Positions 15,206-27,273 of a stretch of 64,000 nt of DNA are shown piece by piece. Made by a program: the position numbers and the translations under genes. The DNA comes from Cyclospora cayetanensis (Eukaryota > Apicomplexa > Conoidasida > Eucoccidiorida > Eimeriidae). Under the pieces are notes generated by a model. The model was not told where the DNA came from. It made no database searches and saw nothing but the letters and a program-made list of their open reading frames with translations. Positions within the stretch are counted from its first letter, which is position 1; every line of letters begins with the position of its first letter. Location: contig NW_020312074.1 in NCBI RefSeq assembly GCF_002999335.1, positions 1 through 64,000 on the forward strand, read 5' to 3'.

Positions 15206-15490
15206 TGCGAGCTCAGCTACATGTAGACACTTTCCACTATAATAATTAGGTTTAATTGAGAACTGGTGAAGGTTTAACCGTATGGCCTGTGTCTTCTTGT
15301 ATCATTTGTATTGCGGACTAGCGTGGACCCAAAACAATGAGAAACAACTTTGTATGCATGTGCACTATACTGTGCAGCTAGCTCTAAAATCACTGACTCC
15401 ATAGAGGGTGCTACTACGCTTACTTTCGCTGTCTCGCTTCCTTCATGTTGGGATCCTAAGGGTCGCGGGCAGGGGAAGGGAGTAGCTCTT
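15206..15490. repeat. Dispersed repeat, copy 1
   Basis: Shares collinear landmarks with sequence at 18.2-18.5 kb: CTCAGCTACA followed by GTAxACACT, then a CAAT..TGTGCA block, GCAGCTAGCTCT, CTTACTTTCGCTGTCTC-type text and GGATCCTAAGGGTCGCGGGCAGGGG near its end. The copies are strongly diverged, so edges are approximate. It could be a solo LTR or other transposon relic; no terminal repeats were proven. Confidence 0.5.
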
Positions 15491-18207
15491 CTGGGACTGC
15501 TGAATAACAGTTTATTCTTTATATTGAGAATGGAGCGTAATTTCCCCTTGTGAAGACTTTGGATGGGGCATTACATATGAAACAACTTGTATGCTGGTTG
15601 TTCCTGCTAGAATAGTGTTCATTCATTTTCCCACCTAGATCTTTCACCTTGCTGGCGCAACGAGAGCAAGTGCGCCCACCCAGCAAAAGACGTAAACTGC
15701 TGCCTTGAGATTTACTTCCACAGCTTGTGAATATATTCGTGATTCAGTGAGGCGAAGAATTCTTATTTAGATACATCTCTGGCTCCTAACTTCGCACAGA
15801 GGCAGCACCAAGTGCACGTTACAACTCTCTCAGCCGGGAACACTACTTTCTAAGTGAAGGGGTTGAGCCACTGCAGTCAGGCTCTGAGAATCCTTTGGGT
15901 TTCGCCACCCCCTCCATGCAGTAGAAGGAATTTGCAGCCCCTACAGCATCAAGAACCATATTGTCTGTTGATCCATAACACCGATTACCCCTTTCCCCTG
16001 CTATAGAGACACTGGATGCCTCAAGGATTCAGGCTAAGATTTTTTGTCCGCAGTTTACCAGACGCAAGAAAAATTTCAGTATCTATTCAATTGGAGGCGA
16101 GACCCAACTGACCTCTCTGGGAACTGGGCATCGTAACGTGCCCCTCCCTGTTTCGTTTGCCCTTCTTTTTCCCCCCTTCTTCTTCCTTTCTGTATCTCTG
16201 ACTCGGCACCTGAAGCTTCTCTTTGGTGCTTTCTCTGTACCACTCTGTAAGGTCGCGAGCGGCAGCAGGCCGCCTTTGTAATCTTTCACTTAGGTAGGGC
16301 TCGTCCTGAAGATTAGCCTATAGCTTGGTGGATGCCCGTGTTGTTAGTGACGCCTGCCTTTCCACATCACAGGGTGCGCAGGCAAAGGCGGAAGTAAGGA
16401 GGAAGATGCAGAAACGCGCTAGTGGTAAAGCAGTCATGAAGAAGCAGAAACGTCTTTTAATCACGTTCTCGTTGGTCCCGCTTTGCCCGGCACTTTATCC
16501 GATTCTATTCCGATTCCACGCCACAACCAGTGCCTGCCGCGCGTGTCAGGAAAAACTATCCGCAGAGAGAAAGAGCAATGGTTTGTGGTAAGCAGGGTAA
16601 TGATCGAAATTGCTTATGCTTCTGCTGCTGCCACAGCTGCAGCGATACGCTCACGTATCATTTGGACTTACAAGTTTGATGCAGTGACGCCTCGTAAAAT
16701 CTCCTCGTGAAGACTTCTGGTTCAGCTGGGGAGCCGTTGTACCCTATTCTACGAAAGATGTGACTCCATAAAACTCAGCTCTTTCCCTCGCTCTTTGAAA
16801 TTTAAATGCTCTGTATATGCATCACTCCTCCAGCCACAAAAGGCAGGAGCGTGCTGTAGCTTCGTTTCCGGTGCTGCCGTTTCCCTGGGGCGGACCGCCG
16901 GACACTCTCCAGTCCGCTAACACATGCTGATTTCCAACAAGTTTGTTTGTGCGCTCACAGTGACACACTGTGCTCTTGTGAAGGTTGGATTTAATTCCTA
17001 CTTCTTTCCATCCATCCACTCTTACTCAGCATTAGATCATGGAAGGTATAATCTCCTGCAGTTCAGTGCCAAGCTGATAATGTTTGTTTTGATTCCTAGA
17101 ATGATTGTATGTGGCTCTACGAAACAGTACGATTCTGGGGTTCTAGAACTGGCTACATCGATTTCGATATTGGCTATTTTAGGACGTTCTATTTTCGTTG
17201 TGAACATCTTTGCTTGCCATCTGTCGCCACACACCACCTGCATGGCTTGGTTTAGCCTGGTGAAGCGTTGTTCTTTCTGTACGCCGCAGATGGAAGACTG
17301 ACCTTCTGGCTTACGTGTTCTTTCTGATAAACATTATAGTTGCAAAATACTTTAGATACGCGGACTCAGCAAACCCTTCTAAACTCCCGCAAAGTTGGTC
17401 CCTTGTCACCCCTTTGCTAGCTTAAACCCTTCAGTTCTGCTTTCAATACAGACGGCTTTGTAGGTATATTAAAGCCTCTTTTTTGGTTGGGTAGGGACAC
17501 CTAAATGAGTATACGAGCTTCTCTTTTATAAGGCAAAGGAAGGAAGCAACCCTTACACATAAGGTCCATAAAGGCCCCATGCTGAACGTTTCTATGCAAT
17601 ACACCGTCCCCCTGAGAGAGGCTTTACACGATTCGGTGCACGCCAAGCGCTAAAACCATCCGCCGTGGAGGTAGTGCAAAGCACAGAGTATCCGCACATA
17701 CTGTTTCCTTGCCATCACATTCCAGGCTGTCCTTGCGGCTACCCCAGGACGCCATCTGAATGCTTTCTATCAAAAAAATCTGAATGCGCGAGCTTTTCTC
17801 CACCGAAAAGATGCCACCGGAGAATCTAGAACAGCTTCGTGGCTGAAATATCCTCCTTGCCTACAGTACGTATTCTTCACTGGCCTAGGAGTGATTGTTT
17901 AGAATTGCAGCGGCTCAGGCACCAGTCATTACTGCGAATTGTGCCTGAAGGGTGCGAGCTCACAGGTAAAGCAGCTCTTGCTCCACAAACCAGTTTCGCG
18001 GCTCGCAAAACTTGCAGGTAGCGCTAGCAACCCATCGTTTTGACTGTAGCAGTCTCCGGAGGCACACAGCTAGAAGATAGTGAGCCCCAATGCATTCAAC
18101 CACTGGGTAAAGGGGAGAAATAGCAAAGCTCCGAAGAAGTAATAAGAATGTTCTGTAGGGTCGTGACCTAAAGGGAACAAAGACAGCTGGGGTGCATTGA
18201 GGTGTAG

Positions 18208-18500
18208 GGTCGTGGACTCAGCTACAAGTAAACACTATCTAATATGCTACAAACTTTAGAAGTAAGAGTTGGCGAAGAACGGGCCAGCATGCTTTGTCTG
18301 TTCGTTTATCTGGCTTATTGCAGAGCACTGCTCGCTCGATACAATAAGACGCACAGTTGTGTGCGTGCACAATGTTCGTTGCGTGCAACTAGCTCTGAGT
18401 GCGCGACATCTTTTCAGGGTAAGGCTATGCATACCGTGGCTCTTACTCTCTCCTCATGTAGGAATCCTGAGGATCGAGGGCAGGGCACGGTTTGCCTCTA
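18208..18500. repeat. Dispersed repeat, copy 2
   Basis: Same landmark order as the copy at 15.2 kb: CTCAGCTACAAGTAAACACT, then CAATGTTCG..GTGCAACTAGCTCT, GCTCTTACTCTCTCCTCATG and GAATCCTGAGGATCGAGGGC. Orientation is the same. Open frames across it (to about 18.7 kb) are not conserved between copies, so I do not call a gene. Confidence 0.5.
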
Positions 18501-19444
18501 CGTAGACCGTAGATGTGGAGTTCTACGTGCAGCCTTTGAGCACTCTAGACAATTGCGCGCGTTCGTGAATACGCAACTAAGTGGGTTTGCACTGACCCCT
18601 GAAGGTATGTTTTCCTCAGTGAAGTCTGGACGAAAGGGAAAGGATAAGGCGAACAGCCAGAGCGTAGCAAGGAGCTGCTTAAGTAGTGTACCGATGGATC
18701 TCCTATAAAGCAAAGATCCGAATGATTGATCACGCTAAAATCCAATTTACACAGGTCATTGACCAAGTGCCTTCACCGTGCAGACTCGAATTCCCACAGG
18801 CAACCGCCGGAGAGAGCCACATAGAAATGGAAAAGACCTGGGTGGCTCTTGACCCGTTACATTAGGAGGAGAAAAAGTCCGTGGGAGCCGATTTACTGAG
18901 TATGATACATCGAGCTCACGAATGTTTGTGTTTACGAGAAAGCGTGAAGAAGACCAGCCCCGAGTAACGGAGGAACGCATGCAACGCGTGGTGTACGTGC
19001 TATGAAACTTCCACTGTCTCCTACGTACCCCTTAATGGGTATTTGAATCCAAAAGCACTGGGTTCAGACATACGGATTTCGCAGCACAGAGTAAACAGCA
19101 GGCTATTCTTGGAAGCGGCCCATCCATTGACGACCCCAGAGGTTCAAAAACACTATCCACCTGCATGCCCAGGCCGTTCTACTCGGCAGTCCCATCTCCG
19201 TTCTAAGCGCTTCTGCCCTTGTCACGTGAGCTGCGCCTCCGTGCATTTTATATTCGACAACCGAGCGGTGATGCTCCAGTAAGGACTATTTCAACTAAGG
19301 GCCATCCTGGTACGGCGCCTGGCTCTGGAGAGAGCCCTTTGCCCCTCCCCTGCGCTATGCGAGCTTAAAGAGCTAAATTACCATTTATTTCATAGGCCTC
19401 AGCTACGGAGAGGGAAGAGAATCGAGCATTTCCGCAAAAACGCC

Positions 19445-20647
19445 ATGGCGGGGTTGGAGGCCACTTTGAGTGCCTGTGGTCGTTGGAGACAGAGGGGCTC
19501 CCGAGGACCCCCCGTGCTCCGCTTTTTCTCAGGTTTGCCGAAGCAGCCTCTATCAACAAGAGGAAGAAAAGCCATGCAGGCGCCGCGGCAGCACACGTTT
19601 CCGCTGCAGCAGCAGCAGCAGCAACTAAGAAGCACGGGGTTGCCTGCCCATTCGACGCCTCTGCACAGGCTTTGGTTCGAAACTGCATCGCGCGCTCGAT
19701 ACAGCTCAAGTGTAGCTCCGGCAGCAGGCGCAGTGGAAGAGACTTCAGCAGCAGCAACGGCCGCAGAGGTCCCCCCGACAGAAGCTTCAGGAGCACCAAC
19801 GGAAGCAGATCCCCCGTATACGTTCAAATCCGCCGCGCACAGAGACATGGTCGTCCTAATGACGCGGTTACACCTTCAGGATTTGCTGCTACAGCGTTTT
19901 GGGCGCCTGCGAACGGCAGAGTGCGAGCTGTTGCGCAAAGTCACAGGCACTCCCCGGCTGCTACTGCTGTGGGCAGAGTTGCTGGTGCAGGAGAACCCCG
20001 CGAATCCACCAGCCAACGCCTACTTTGTTCCTCCTCAGCTGTACGCCCTCCCAGAAGTCAAGGTAAGCCTTGGAAGGGGGCGTAACAAAATAGTCGCGTT
20101 CCCAGCACAAGCGGCAGGGACTAGCCCGTCTGCAGGTGGAGAACTGTCCGTTGCTCCTCACAGTATTTCGAGTTGCCTTGTGCCGATGTTGTTCGCACAG
20201 GCTTTGCTGCGAAAAGACAAGGCTTTGCGGTGGTTGATGCAACGTATTGATCCAAAGGGGCGAGGAGGGCCGTGTGACGCTACTAAGGACTGTGTCCCCT
20301 CCCCGCATTTCCCCTCTGTACTCTTACAGCAGGTTCCACAGTTCCCCTACGAACCACAGCAATTGGAGATGATGAGAGACTCGTATGGCTTGCTCAAGTG
20401 GCCCTTCAAGCCGGTGAAGGGAGCAGCAGAGGCAGCAGCTGCTGCTGCTGCCAGCACTGCTGCACCCCCGCCAATATCAGAGGCTGAGCCAACGCCCGAA
20501 GGCGTTGCTGCTGCTGTAGCGGCTGTAGCTGCTGCAGTCGATAGGGGAGACGTCCAGCGCGCGAAGAGCAAGGTGCTCACACACTGCAGCTCCGACGTTC
20601 TCTACGCTCCAGATGAAACCGAAACAGGCGCTTACGTGTGGCACTGA
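19445..20647 (+). CDS. Putative mitochondrial protein of unknown function, two exons
   Basis: Exons 19445-20062 and 20330-20647, joined at AAG|gtaagc and ctcttacag|CAG, giving 311 residues. The N-terminus is rich in Arg, Ser and Ala with almost no acidic residues over the first 80 residues (includes RARYSSSVAP), which suits a mitochondrial presequence. The middle (about residues 125-240) is helical and less biased, with NAYFVPPQLYALPEVKQVP across the splice and DSYGLLKWPFKP after it. Poly-Gln (near residue 57) and poly-Ala (near residue 250) tracts are of the type seen throughout this genome. The C-terminus is DETETGAYVWH. The 267-nt intron is a multiple of three and free of stops, so a read-through form of 400 residues is also possible. 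I do not recognise the family; a respiratory-chain or ATP-synthase accessory subunit is only a guess from targeting. Confidence 0.65.
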   Translation: MAGLEATLSACGRWRQRGSRGPPVLRFFSGLPKQPLSTRGRKAMQAPRQHTFPLQQQQQQLRSTGLPAHSTPLHRLWFETASRARYSSSVAPAAGAVEETSAAATAAEVPPTEASGAPTEADPPYTFKSAAHRDMVVLMTRLHLQDLLLQRFGRLRTAECELLRKVTGTPRLLLLWAELLVQENPANPPANAYFVPPQLYALPEVKVSLGRGRNKIVAFPAQAAGTSPSAGGELSVAPHSISSCLVPMLFAQALLRKDKALRWLMQRIDPKGRGGPCDATKDCVPSPHFPSVLLQQVPQFPYEPQQLEMMRDSYGLLKWPFKPVKGAAEAAAAAAASTAAPPPISEAEPTPEGVAAAVAAVAAAVDRGDVQRAKSKVLTHCSSDVLYAPDETETGAYVWH

Positions 20648-21991
20648 GGGCACCGCGGTGCATCTTCGCATCCCCCAGCAACTTCATTCTCGTGATAAGT
20701 GACCACGGGATTTGTTGCTGCACGCTCGTCCTTGCAAAGGGACCTCGGAGCCTCGCAATCTCCCGCTAGAAGGGTTCCTTGCTCATTGCGGCTGCACTCG
20801 CTCTCCCCGTGACCGCTAGTTTCGAGTTTTTTCATTTCATTCTGTACCGCGCGCAGTGCGGCGCCTCGGCTGTGATGCCGCTTTGCAATAAATCCCCGGC
20901 ACCCCCTGCCAGTGGGCGAGCAGGTAGCAGGAACAGGAGTAGCTGCACCAAAATCCGCTGTACACGCAACCAACCCCGCAGCTGTCGATACACCCAACTG
21001 CAGTATGTAGCTTTAGTAGCACAAGAGCAAGGGGCGGCGCCTCTGATATAAGGCCGCGCGGCTCTGACGTCTCCACGTGGACTCGAGAGCGTAACAAAGG
21101 CGGCCCACCGAGCTATTCCCCCCCCAAGCCACATGCAACTCCCGACTCGAACGCAATCTATCTAGCATTCCATTAGCAATCGCCGAAAAGGGGGCACCTC
21201 CGCCTCGACGCCCTCCACATTGAGGCTTCGCGGACCCCAGTATAGCCTATTTGAATTAGCTCTGTAGACTGCGGTGAAGTGTAGGTCGTGCCACGCGACT
21301 AGGGTTGCCTGACTGCCTTGGTCCTTCCGAGCAGGGTTGTATTCTAACGTACACCTTGGGGAAGCACAGCTATGATTCTCTGCTTGCTCTTTGTTGCTCT
21401 CTCCACAAGGAACTGCCTGTACGCTCAACCTTGTTCCTTCAACGAAAACTATGGGAAACGCCTCTTCACCTCCGAGAGGCCCCTGAGTCTCTGTCAGCTG
21501 CCTGAGACTCCCACGGCATACCATTGCCCTAACTCAGGCATAGACAAGCGCCACGAGCTGCTGCTCTCCTTTCGCAGCCAGTTGCTCCCCCCGCAACACC
21601 CCCCCTCCTCCGCCCTTTTCATTTGTGAAATTTTTCAAAGACGCGACACTGCACGCAGCTCCCACCAGACGCGCCGCAGCGGACTCCCGGAGCCTGAGCT
21701 CTCTGCTGTTTGGCCTAAGGAATCTGCCGAGAAATCCAAGTGCAAATAACCTGCGACCCAAGAGAGCGCGTACGCTCAGTCCTGAGAGCAACAGGAACAT
21801 GCACACACGGAAACAGACGACAAAGGAGAGTGTGTGCCTGCCTGCCTGTCTGTCTGTCTGTCTGTCTCGCTCGCTTGCACCACGTGGCTGCGCAGCCTCC
21901 TCGAGCTGCGTTAATGTTCTTTTGCCGGGGGCCCCCCTCCCCGCGCGCTGCGCTGCAACGACCGGCCTCATTCCTGCCCTCCAGCTTCCCT
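20648..21991. other. Intergenic, convergent 3' flanks
   Basis: Lies between the stop of the plus-strand mitochondrial-type gene and the stop of minus-strand eIF3e, so it should hold two 3' UTRs. Contains a short CTGC/CTGT microsatellite at about 21837-21867. Open frames on both strands show no recognisable features. Confidence 0.6.
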
Positions 21992-24900
21992 TTAAAGAGG
22001 GCGCATGCGTTGAGTGGCTACAGCGAGACCGACCATGAAAGCTGAAGCTGTAAGCGGGGAAATCTTCTGCGTCTCAAGGCCACGTTGGGGTCCTCCCTTG
22101 GAGCTTCCTCGACCTCCCCTGAAGTTGAAACCTCCAGTGACGACGTTCTGTCCAGCAGGCCCTCTGTAAAAGCCCTCACGACCTCCTTCCCCGACTCCAC
22201 GAATCCACCCTCGTCCACGACCACGCCCCCTACCGCCTGCGTGAGCAGCGAAGCGCACAAGACACAAGCAAGGCTTGCGAGAGCTCCGCGCGTCTACAAA
22301 CGGGCGCCGATACAGCCGGGGCCTCTCCTCACGCGCATGCGCTAAGCGCTACCCTTGCCGAATGCGAAGGGACAGACACAGGCGGGTGACTCTGCAGAGC
22401 GACACGGATCGCAGAGGTTTTCTGGGGGCAGCACCCGGGGAGCGCGACGCACTGCGAGAAGCGTTCGGCTCGTCGTCTCGACTGTATCCAGGTCGTCCCA
22501 AGTTTTGAATGAGAAGACTCGTGCGCATGCAAAGGTTCCGAGTCTTGTCCGTCACTAGTTGGTACAGACTAGGGGGGCTTCCCGCCATCTGCACACGATT
22601 TTTCTCGCTGTCAATGCGTGCCTCTGCAGACACCACGCACGCAGCGTGCGCCACAACACCGCGAAAACATCACGCAGGGGGCGCAGCAGCTCATCTCTGT
22701 AGCAACGGCAGCAACAGCGAGGACACAAGTCACCCCACTAAGGCCCCACCCAGTCGAGCATGCAAGATGAGGTTGACAATCCACCGCTCCGCGGCTTCGG
22801 GGACCATGTTGACTTTCTTGGCGATCATCCTGCAGCGCGACAACAGGTCAAAAAAGCGCAACAGAGATGGGGGGTCTTCATGCCTCCAAAATCATCACCT
22901 TACAAACTTGGCAGCGAGACACCCTGGCGCCGTCACAATGTGGACAGAGCTTGTTTCTTTGCAAAGGCGTTTATGCCTCCGCAAAAAAACAGATCCTGAG
23001 AACCCCCAGGAACGCCAAGAGACTCCGGCGCACAGGCATGGCAGGCAACTCAACGGACGCACTCTACGTTGATCCGCTTGTGGATGCGGCAGTATGTCTC
23101 GAAGATGAGAAGCCTTGCGTGCTCGTTGACTGCCCCCCTCAGTGGTTCCAGGAAGAAGTCCGTCTCGCACAGCTGTGCGCAGCAAGGGACACGAATATTC
23201 TTGCATGCGCGTGAAATTCCGCACATCTAAAGCCTAGAAATGCAAGCCAGACACCCTCCATGCACGAGAAATTCTGCCCATCTAAAGCCTGGAAAGGCAA
23301 GGCCGACACCCTCCATGCACGAGAAATTCTGCCCATCTAAAGCCTAGAAATGCCAGGCAGACATCCTCCATGCACGAGAAATTCTGCCCATCTAAATCCT
23401 AGAAAGGCCATGCAGACATCCTCCATGCACGAGAAATTCTGCCCATTTAAAGCCTAGAAATGCAAGCCAGACACCCTCCATGCACGAGAAATTCTGCCCA
23501 TCTAAAGCCTAGAAATGCCAGGCAGACACCCTCCATGCACGAGAAATTCCGCACATCTAAAGCCTAGAAATGCAAGCCAGACACCCTCCATGCACGAGAA
23601 ATTCTAAGCCTAGAAATGCCAGGCAGACATCCTCCATGCACGAGAAATTCCGCACATCTAAAGCCTAGAAATGCCAGGCAGACACCCTCCATGCACGAGA
23701 AATTCTGCACATCTAAATCCTAGAAATGCAAGCCAGACACCCTCCATGCACGAGAAATTCCGCACATCTAAATCCTGGAAATGCAAGCCAGACACCCTCC
23801 ATGCACGCGCAGAGACGTGCCCTAGCAACTCAATCGAGCAAGACCACCCCTTGGCACCCCAATAAATCCTCGGAAGAAGGCATCGCGCGGCACGAACCTC
23901 CGAAATGCTGGTGATGTGCTTCTGAGCCTCGTCAAAGTTGAACTCCAAGAAGAGCGCCTCCAGAAGAGATGTAAATGCGTCGGTGTACTTGTTTTTCGTA
24001 TGTCCAATGGCCTAAGATCACGCATACGCACTCCTGTTGCCGCAGAAGCTTGTAAGCCTGCGACTGCGCAAAAAAGTCGAATTCAAGTGCCTAATACCCC
24101 CCCTTCTCCACACACACACAGGCCTTAGGACGATTTCGTCCGCGTGCACAGGCGCGAGAATAGTCAGCAGCAAAAACGGCAACACAACCCGCGCAAGCGC
24201 CCTCTGTTCTCGCAATTTCCTGCTCTAAAACGCTGCCTCCTGTGATCTGCCTGCGTCTTCTTCTGTGCCTCGCCCGGAAAGTCGCGAGTTGTACCGAGGA
24301 CGCTTAACACGCGACTCTTCGGCTTTTGGAGGCAGACCTCGTGTGTCGCCGCAGTTCGCATCGCACAGACGCGCTTACCCCGACGATGGCTTGGAAGTGA
24401 TCCTTTCTCTTGCGATTCATAGTCGCGTAGACAGCGTAGTAGCGCAGCAAGTGAGGACACAGCAGGTGCACGCACGTTAGATTGCTGCAATCGCAAGTCT
24501 CAAGAAGAAGAAAAAGGCGAGAGTCAAACCCTCACACCTGCGCAGCCTGCCCTGGAGAGAAAAGCCGCCGCTGTTCCCCAAGCACTTCGCCTCTTCGACA
24601 GCCAGCTGGCAGTCTATGCGGCGTTGACAAAAGTGCTGCCCCTTCCACGCACAGAAGAGAGAGAGAGAAATAGAGAGACAAAGACAGAGAGAGAGATAGA
24701 GAGACAAAGACAGAGAGAGAGATAGAGAGACAAAGAGACGGAGAGAGAAATAGAGAGACAAAGACCGAGAGAGAGATAGAGAGACAAAGAGAGGAAGAGA
24801 GAAATAGAGAGACAAAGAGAGGGAGAGAGAGATAGAGAGACAAAGAGAGGGAGAGAGAAATAGAGAGACAAAGAGAGGGAGAGAGAAATAGAGAGACAAA

Positions 24901-27273
24901 GACAGAGAGAGAGATAGAGAGACAAAGAGAGGGAGAGAGAAATAGAGAGACAAAGACAGAGAGAGAGATAGAGAGACAAAGAGAGGGAGAGAGAAATAGA
25001 GAGACAAAGACAGAGAGAGATAGAGAGACAAAGAGAGGGAGAGAGAAATAGAGAGACAAAGACAGAGAGAGAGAAATAGAGAGACAAAGAGAGGGAGAGA
25101 GAAATAGAGAGACAAACACAGAGAGAGACAGACAGACAGAGAGAGAGCTTGCAGCGTGCCTAGCATGCGTCTCCTCGCGCAGAGTGGCGTGTATCCAGAG
25201 CACCCTGCTGACGCTATATGTGAAGCCGAGAGGCAACAACAGCAACGGCAATAGCAATAGCAACAGCAACAGCAGCACCTCACCGTTCCTGCACAACCCA
25301 ATCCAGCAATGCCGACCAGGCTTGATTTCTGCAAGACTGTCCCTTGGCGTATGTGAGGAGCAGATAGTACCGCAAAAGGAGCCACATAGCCCAGTGAAGC
25401 AGCCACGCCCTCTGCTGAAGTTGTTGCTCGCGCGAGAAGATCTTGCTCATAGGCGTCGCAGGTCCAATGCCTGCGGCTGCCTTCGAGGCTGCAGCCTGTG
25501 AGTGATCCAGAATATCCGCCAGACGCAGAATACACCGAGCTGCCTGCGGAGCGCAGCAAGGGAAGCGCAACCATTCACAGTAAATCAGCAGTCTCTGTGC
25601 TGTGGCTCCCCCTACGCGACTGGATTGAATCGCAGCAGGGGGTGGGCACCCGCTGCAATTCAATAAAGCGCTTCACAAAATACAACGGAGCTGTCGAACG
25701 CACTCCATGAGCCTCGATGGCTCCAAGGGCCTTCTCCTTGCCGTCCTCCCCCTCCTGCAGCTGCTGCAAAAGCGCTTCCTCGCTTTCCGCCGTCGTTGGC
25801 TGCCCCTTCGAGATGTCGCCTGCAGGGTCCGACACTGTCAGCAACAAAATGCAGCAGCAAATACCCCACACGCATGACACGGGGGTTTGCATGTCTCCAC
25901 CTGCGAAAGACGCAAGCACGCAGAACCGCAGAAGCAAGCGCCTTTTTTCACGAGAGTTCTCCTAGGAGCGGGGGAAGGGGGGAAGAAGCCCGTGCCTCAT
26001 TTTGTTGACGGCGGCTAGGCATTAGCCCGCAGTCACGCTACACGCCACGCATGCAGCTAGGCTTTCATTCAGTGCGTCGAAAAGCACAGCGGAATTTCCG
26101 GCTGCAGAGGCGCTTTTTGGCGCAAGCCGCCTTTTTTCGCAACACGCCGTTTCGACACAGGGAAGGTGCGAGCTGCCTAGCAGGAAGGAAGCAGCCGCTC
26201 GCAGAAGCAGAAAGCGGGGAGTGACGGCCTCACTGTCGCTCGTGAGCTCTGAAAGCGTATTCAGGTAGAAATCCAAATGATGCAGCGCCTTCTTGTAGTC
26301 TCCCAAAGAAAAAGCCACGCGGGCCAGACGCACCGGCACCATCTCTACCCGAGGAATCTCCGCCAAGTTCGGAGCCATACTGCCCTCTTCGCGATTCTGC
26401 GGAAGGCAGGTGACAGCGCAAAAATCGAGGGCAAGAAACACACACGCACTGTAGCTACAGCATCTGCAGTAAGAAACCGAAGATTAGGCTGCCTCTGCAT
26501 GCCCTAGAAAGCAGTAATAGGCGGAAAGGGGGGGGCGCAGGCATGGTATCGGACCTGGTAGTGCCACTGCAGAATATCCCTCAGTCGTTTCCTTTCGAGC
26601 TGGTTTCCAATCCTCCTTTGTTGCTCGCCCTTGAAAGCCTGGAGCGCTTCCTCTAGAGCTGCAGCCTGCTGCTCCCACTGCTGAATCTGTGCCTCCGGCT
26701 CTTCAGACTTTCCGCCTTGCTCCTCCACCAGCTCCCGCAACCGCTGGGCAATGCCCTCGGGTGTCTTGGGAAGAATAGACTCCAGCAGATCATCGCAGCT
26801 CTTCTCCTCTAGCAGCTGCAGTCGCACAAGTGCAGCAGCAGCAGCACACAGCAATGAACAGGCTGCCTACCAAAGGATTCTGACGGACGGGCAATCGCGC
26901 CACCTGAAGACTCGGGTACGCCAGAGCCGTGCAGGTACACCCCCCCATTCCCGTCATCATCGTGTTGCAGCGCTGAGTACATGCTGCTGCCAGCTAAGAA
27001 TACAGCAGAGGCCCCTGTGCCTTGAAGACCTTCTGGCACGCTGTCGGCTGCTGTATAGGCAGTGCCCGTCATGGACGAAGTGGTGAAGCATTTAGGGGGT
27101 TTTCCGATCCGCAGGTGTCGCGACAGGGTGCCTCCTGCACAGCACAGGGAGGTCCTATCAGGAAGGCTCACTTGTTGCGAGCGCAGCCACTGAATGACAG
27201 GAACTGCCATATGCGGCTCCCAGAAGGGTGCCATGCGGCGCACAAGCGCCAAATTCTCCTGAGTAGGTCCCAT
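21992..27273 (-). CDS. EIF3E: Eukaryotic translation initiation factor 3 subunit E (INT6)
   Basis: Eleven exons (complement): 27273-27172, 26815-26555, 26396-26042, 25834-25650, 25594-25284, 24484-24379, 23987-23898, 23172-23063, 22829-22750, 22623-22453, 22236-21992. All junctions are GT-AG and phase-matched; the product is about 671 residues against about 445 in human. Recognised blocks, in order: N-terminus with MAPFWEPHMAVPVIQWLR; a helical middle with GDYKKALHHLDFYL and RAWLLHWAMWLLLRYY; LLCPHLLRYYAVYATMNRK; LLEALFLEFNFDEAQKHI; the PCI domain with FLEPL..NEHARLLIFETYCRIHKRI, then AAERWIVNLILHARL and ARIDSEKNRVQMAGSP. eIF3e is a core PCI subunit of the eIF3 complex, which recruits mRNA to the 40S ribosome in the cytoplasm. 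Oddities are a roughly 100-residue insert in the N-terminal half (exons 3-4) and a C-terminal RG/RGG-rich tail (GRGRGRGRGW, FNFRGGRG) replacing the usual short end. The boundary between exons 1 and 2 is the least certain. Introns 5 and 7 hold long tandem arrays. Confidence 0.93.
23212..23810. repeat. 55-bp minisatellite in eIF3e intron 7
   Basis: About ten to eleven head-to-tail copies of a roughly 55-bp unit containing CATCTAAAGCCTAGAAATGC, a CAGACA(C/T)CCTCC block and ATGCACGAGAAATTC. Copies differ mainly at a few sites (AAGCCAG or CAGGCAG; GCCC or GCAC). One copy near 23606 lacks about nine bases. There are no unique spacers. It lies within the intron between eIF3e exons 7 and 8. Confidence 0.95.
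24656..25150. repeat. Purine-rich tandem array in eIF3e intron 5
   Basis: About 500 bp of GAGA-rich repeats with a period near 26 bp, built from AGAGAGAAATAGAGAGACAAAG with small changes. On the minus strand, the eIF3e sense strand, it reads as a long pyrimidine tract (CTCTCTTTGTCTCTCTA), which explains the Ser/Leu-rich minus-strand frames. It lies wholly inside intron 5 (25283-24485). Confidence 0.95.

Larger units (their letters stand above)
13864..19444. other. Repeat-poor segment without recognisable gene
   Basis: Base composition is more even than in the flanks and triplet tracts are absent. Open frames are short, with no convincing exon chain on either strand. Two diverged copies of a dispersed repeat sit at about 15.2-15.5 and 18.2-18.5 kb. 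The first few hundred bases are the 5' flank of SCC2. Otherwise I see nothing that can be named. Confidence 0.6.

Noticed and set aside
22018..22260. Alternative frame (rich in Val and Glu) for the last eIF3e exon
   Set aside because: Phase from exon 10 (TCTCGCA|gtgcgt) selects the RG-rich frame; the alternative needs a phase-0 donor that is not evident.
23212..23810. CRISPR-like regular repeats
   Set aside because: Units are contiguous 55-bp copies with no unique spacers, inside an intron of a eukaryotic gene.
24477..25574. Minus-strand 365-residue Ser/Leu/Phe-rich frame
   Set aside because: It runs through the purine/pyrimidine array of eIF3e intron 5; eIF3e exons 5 and 6 splice across it in a different frame.
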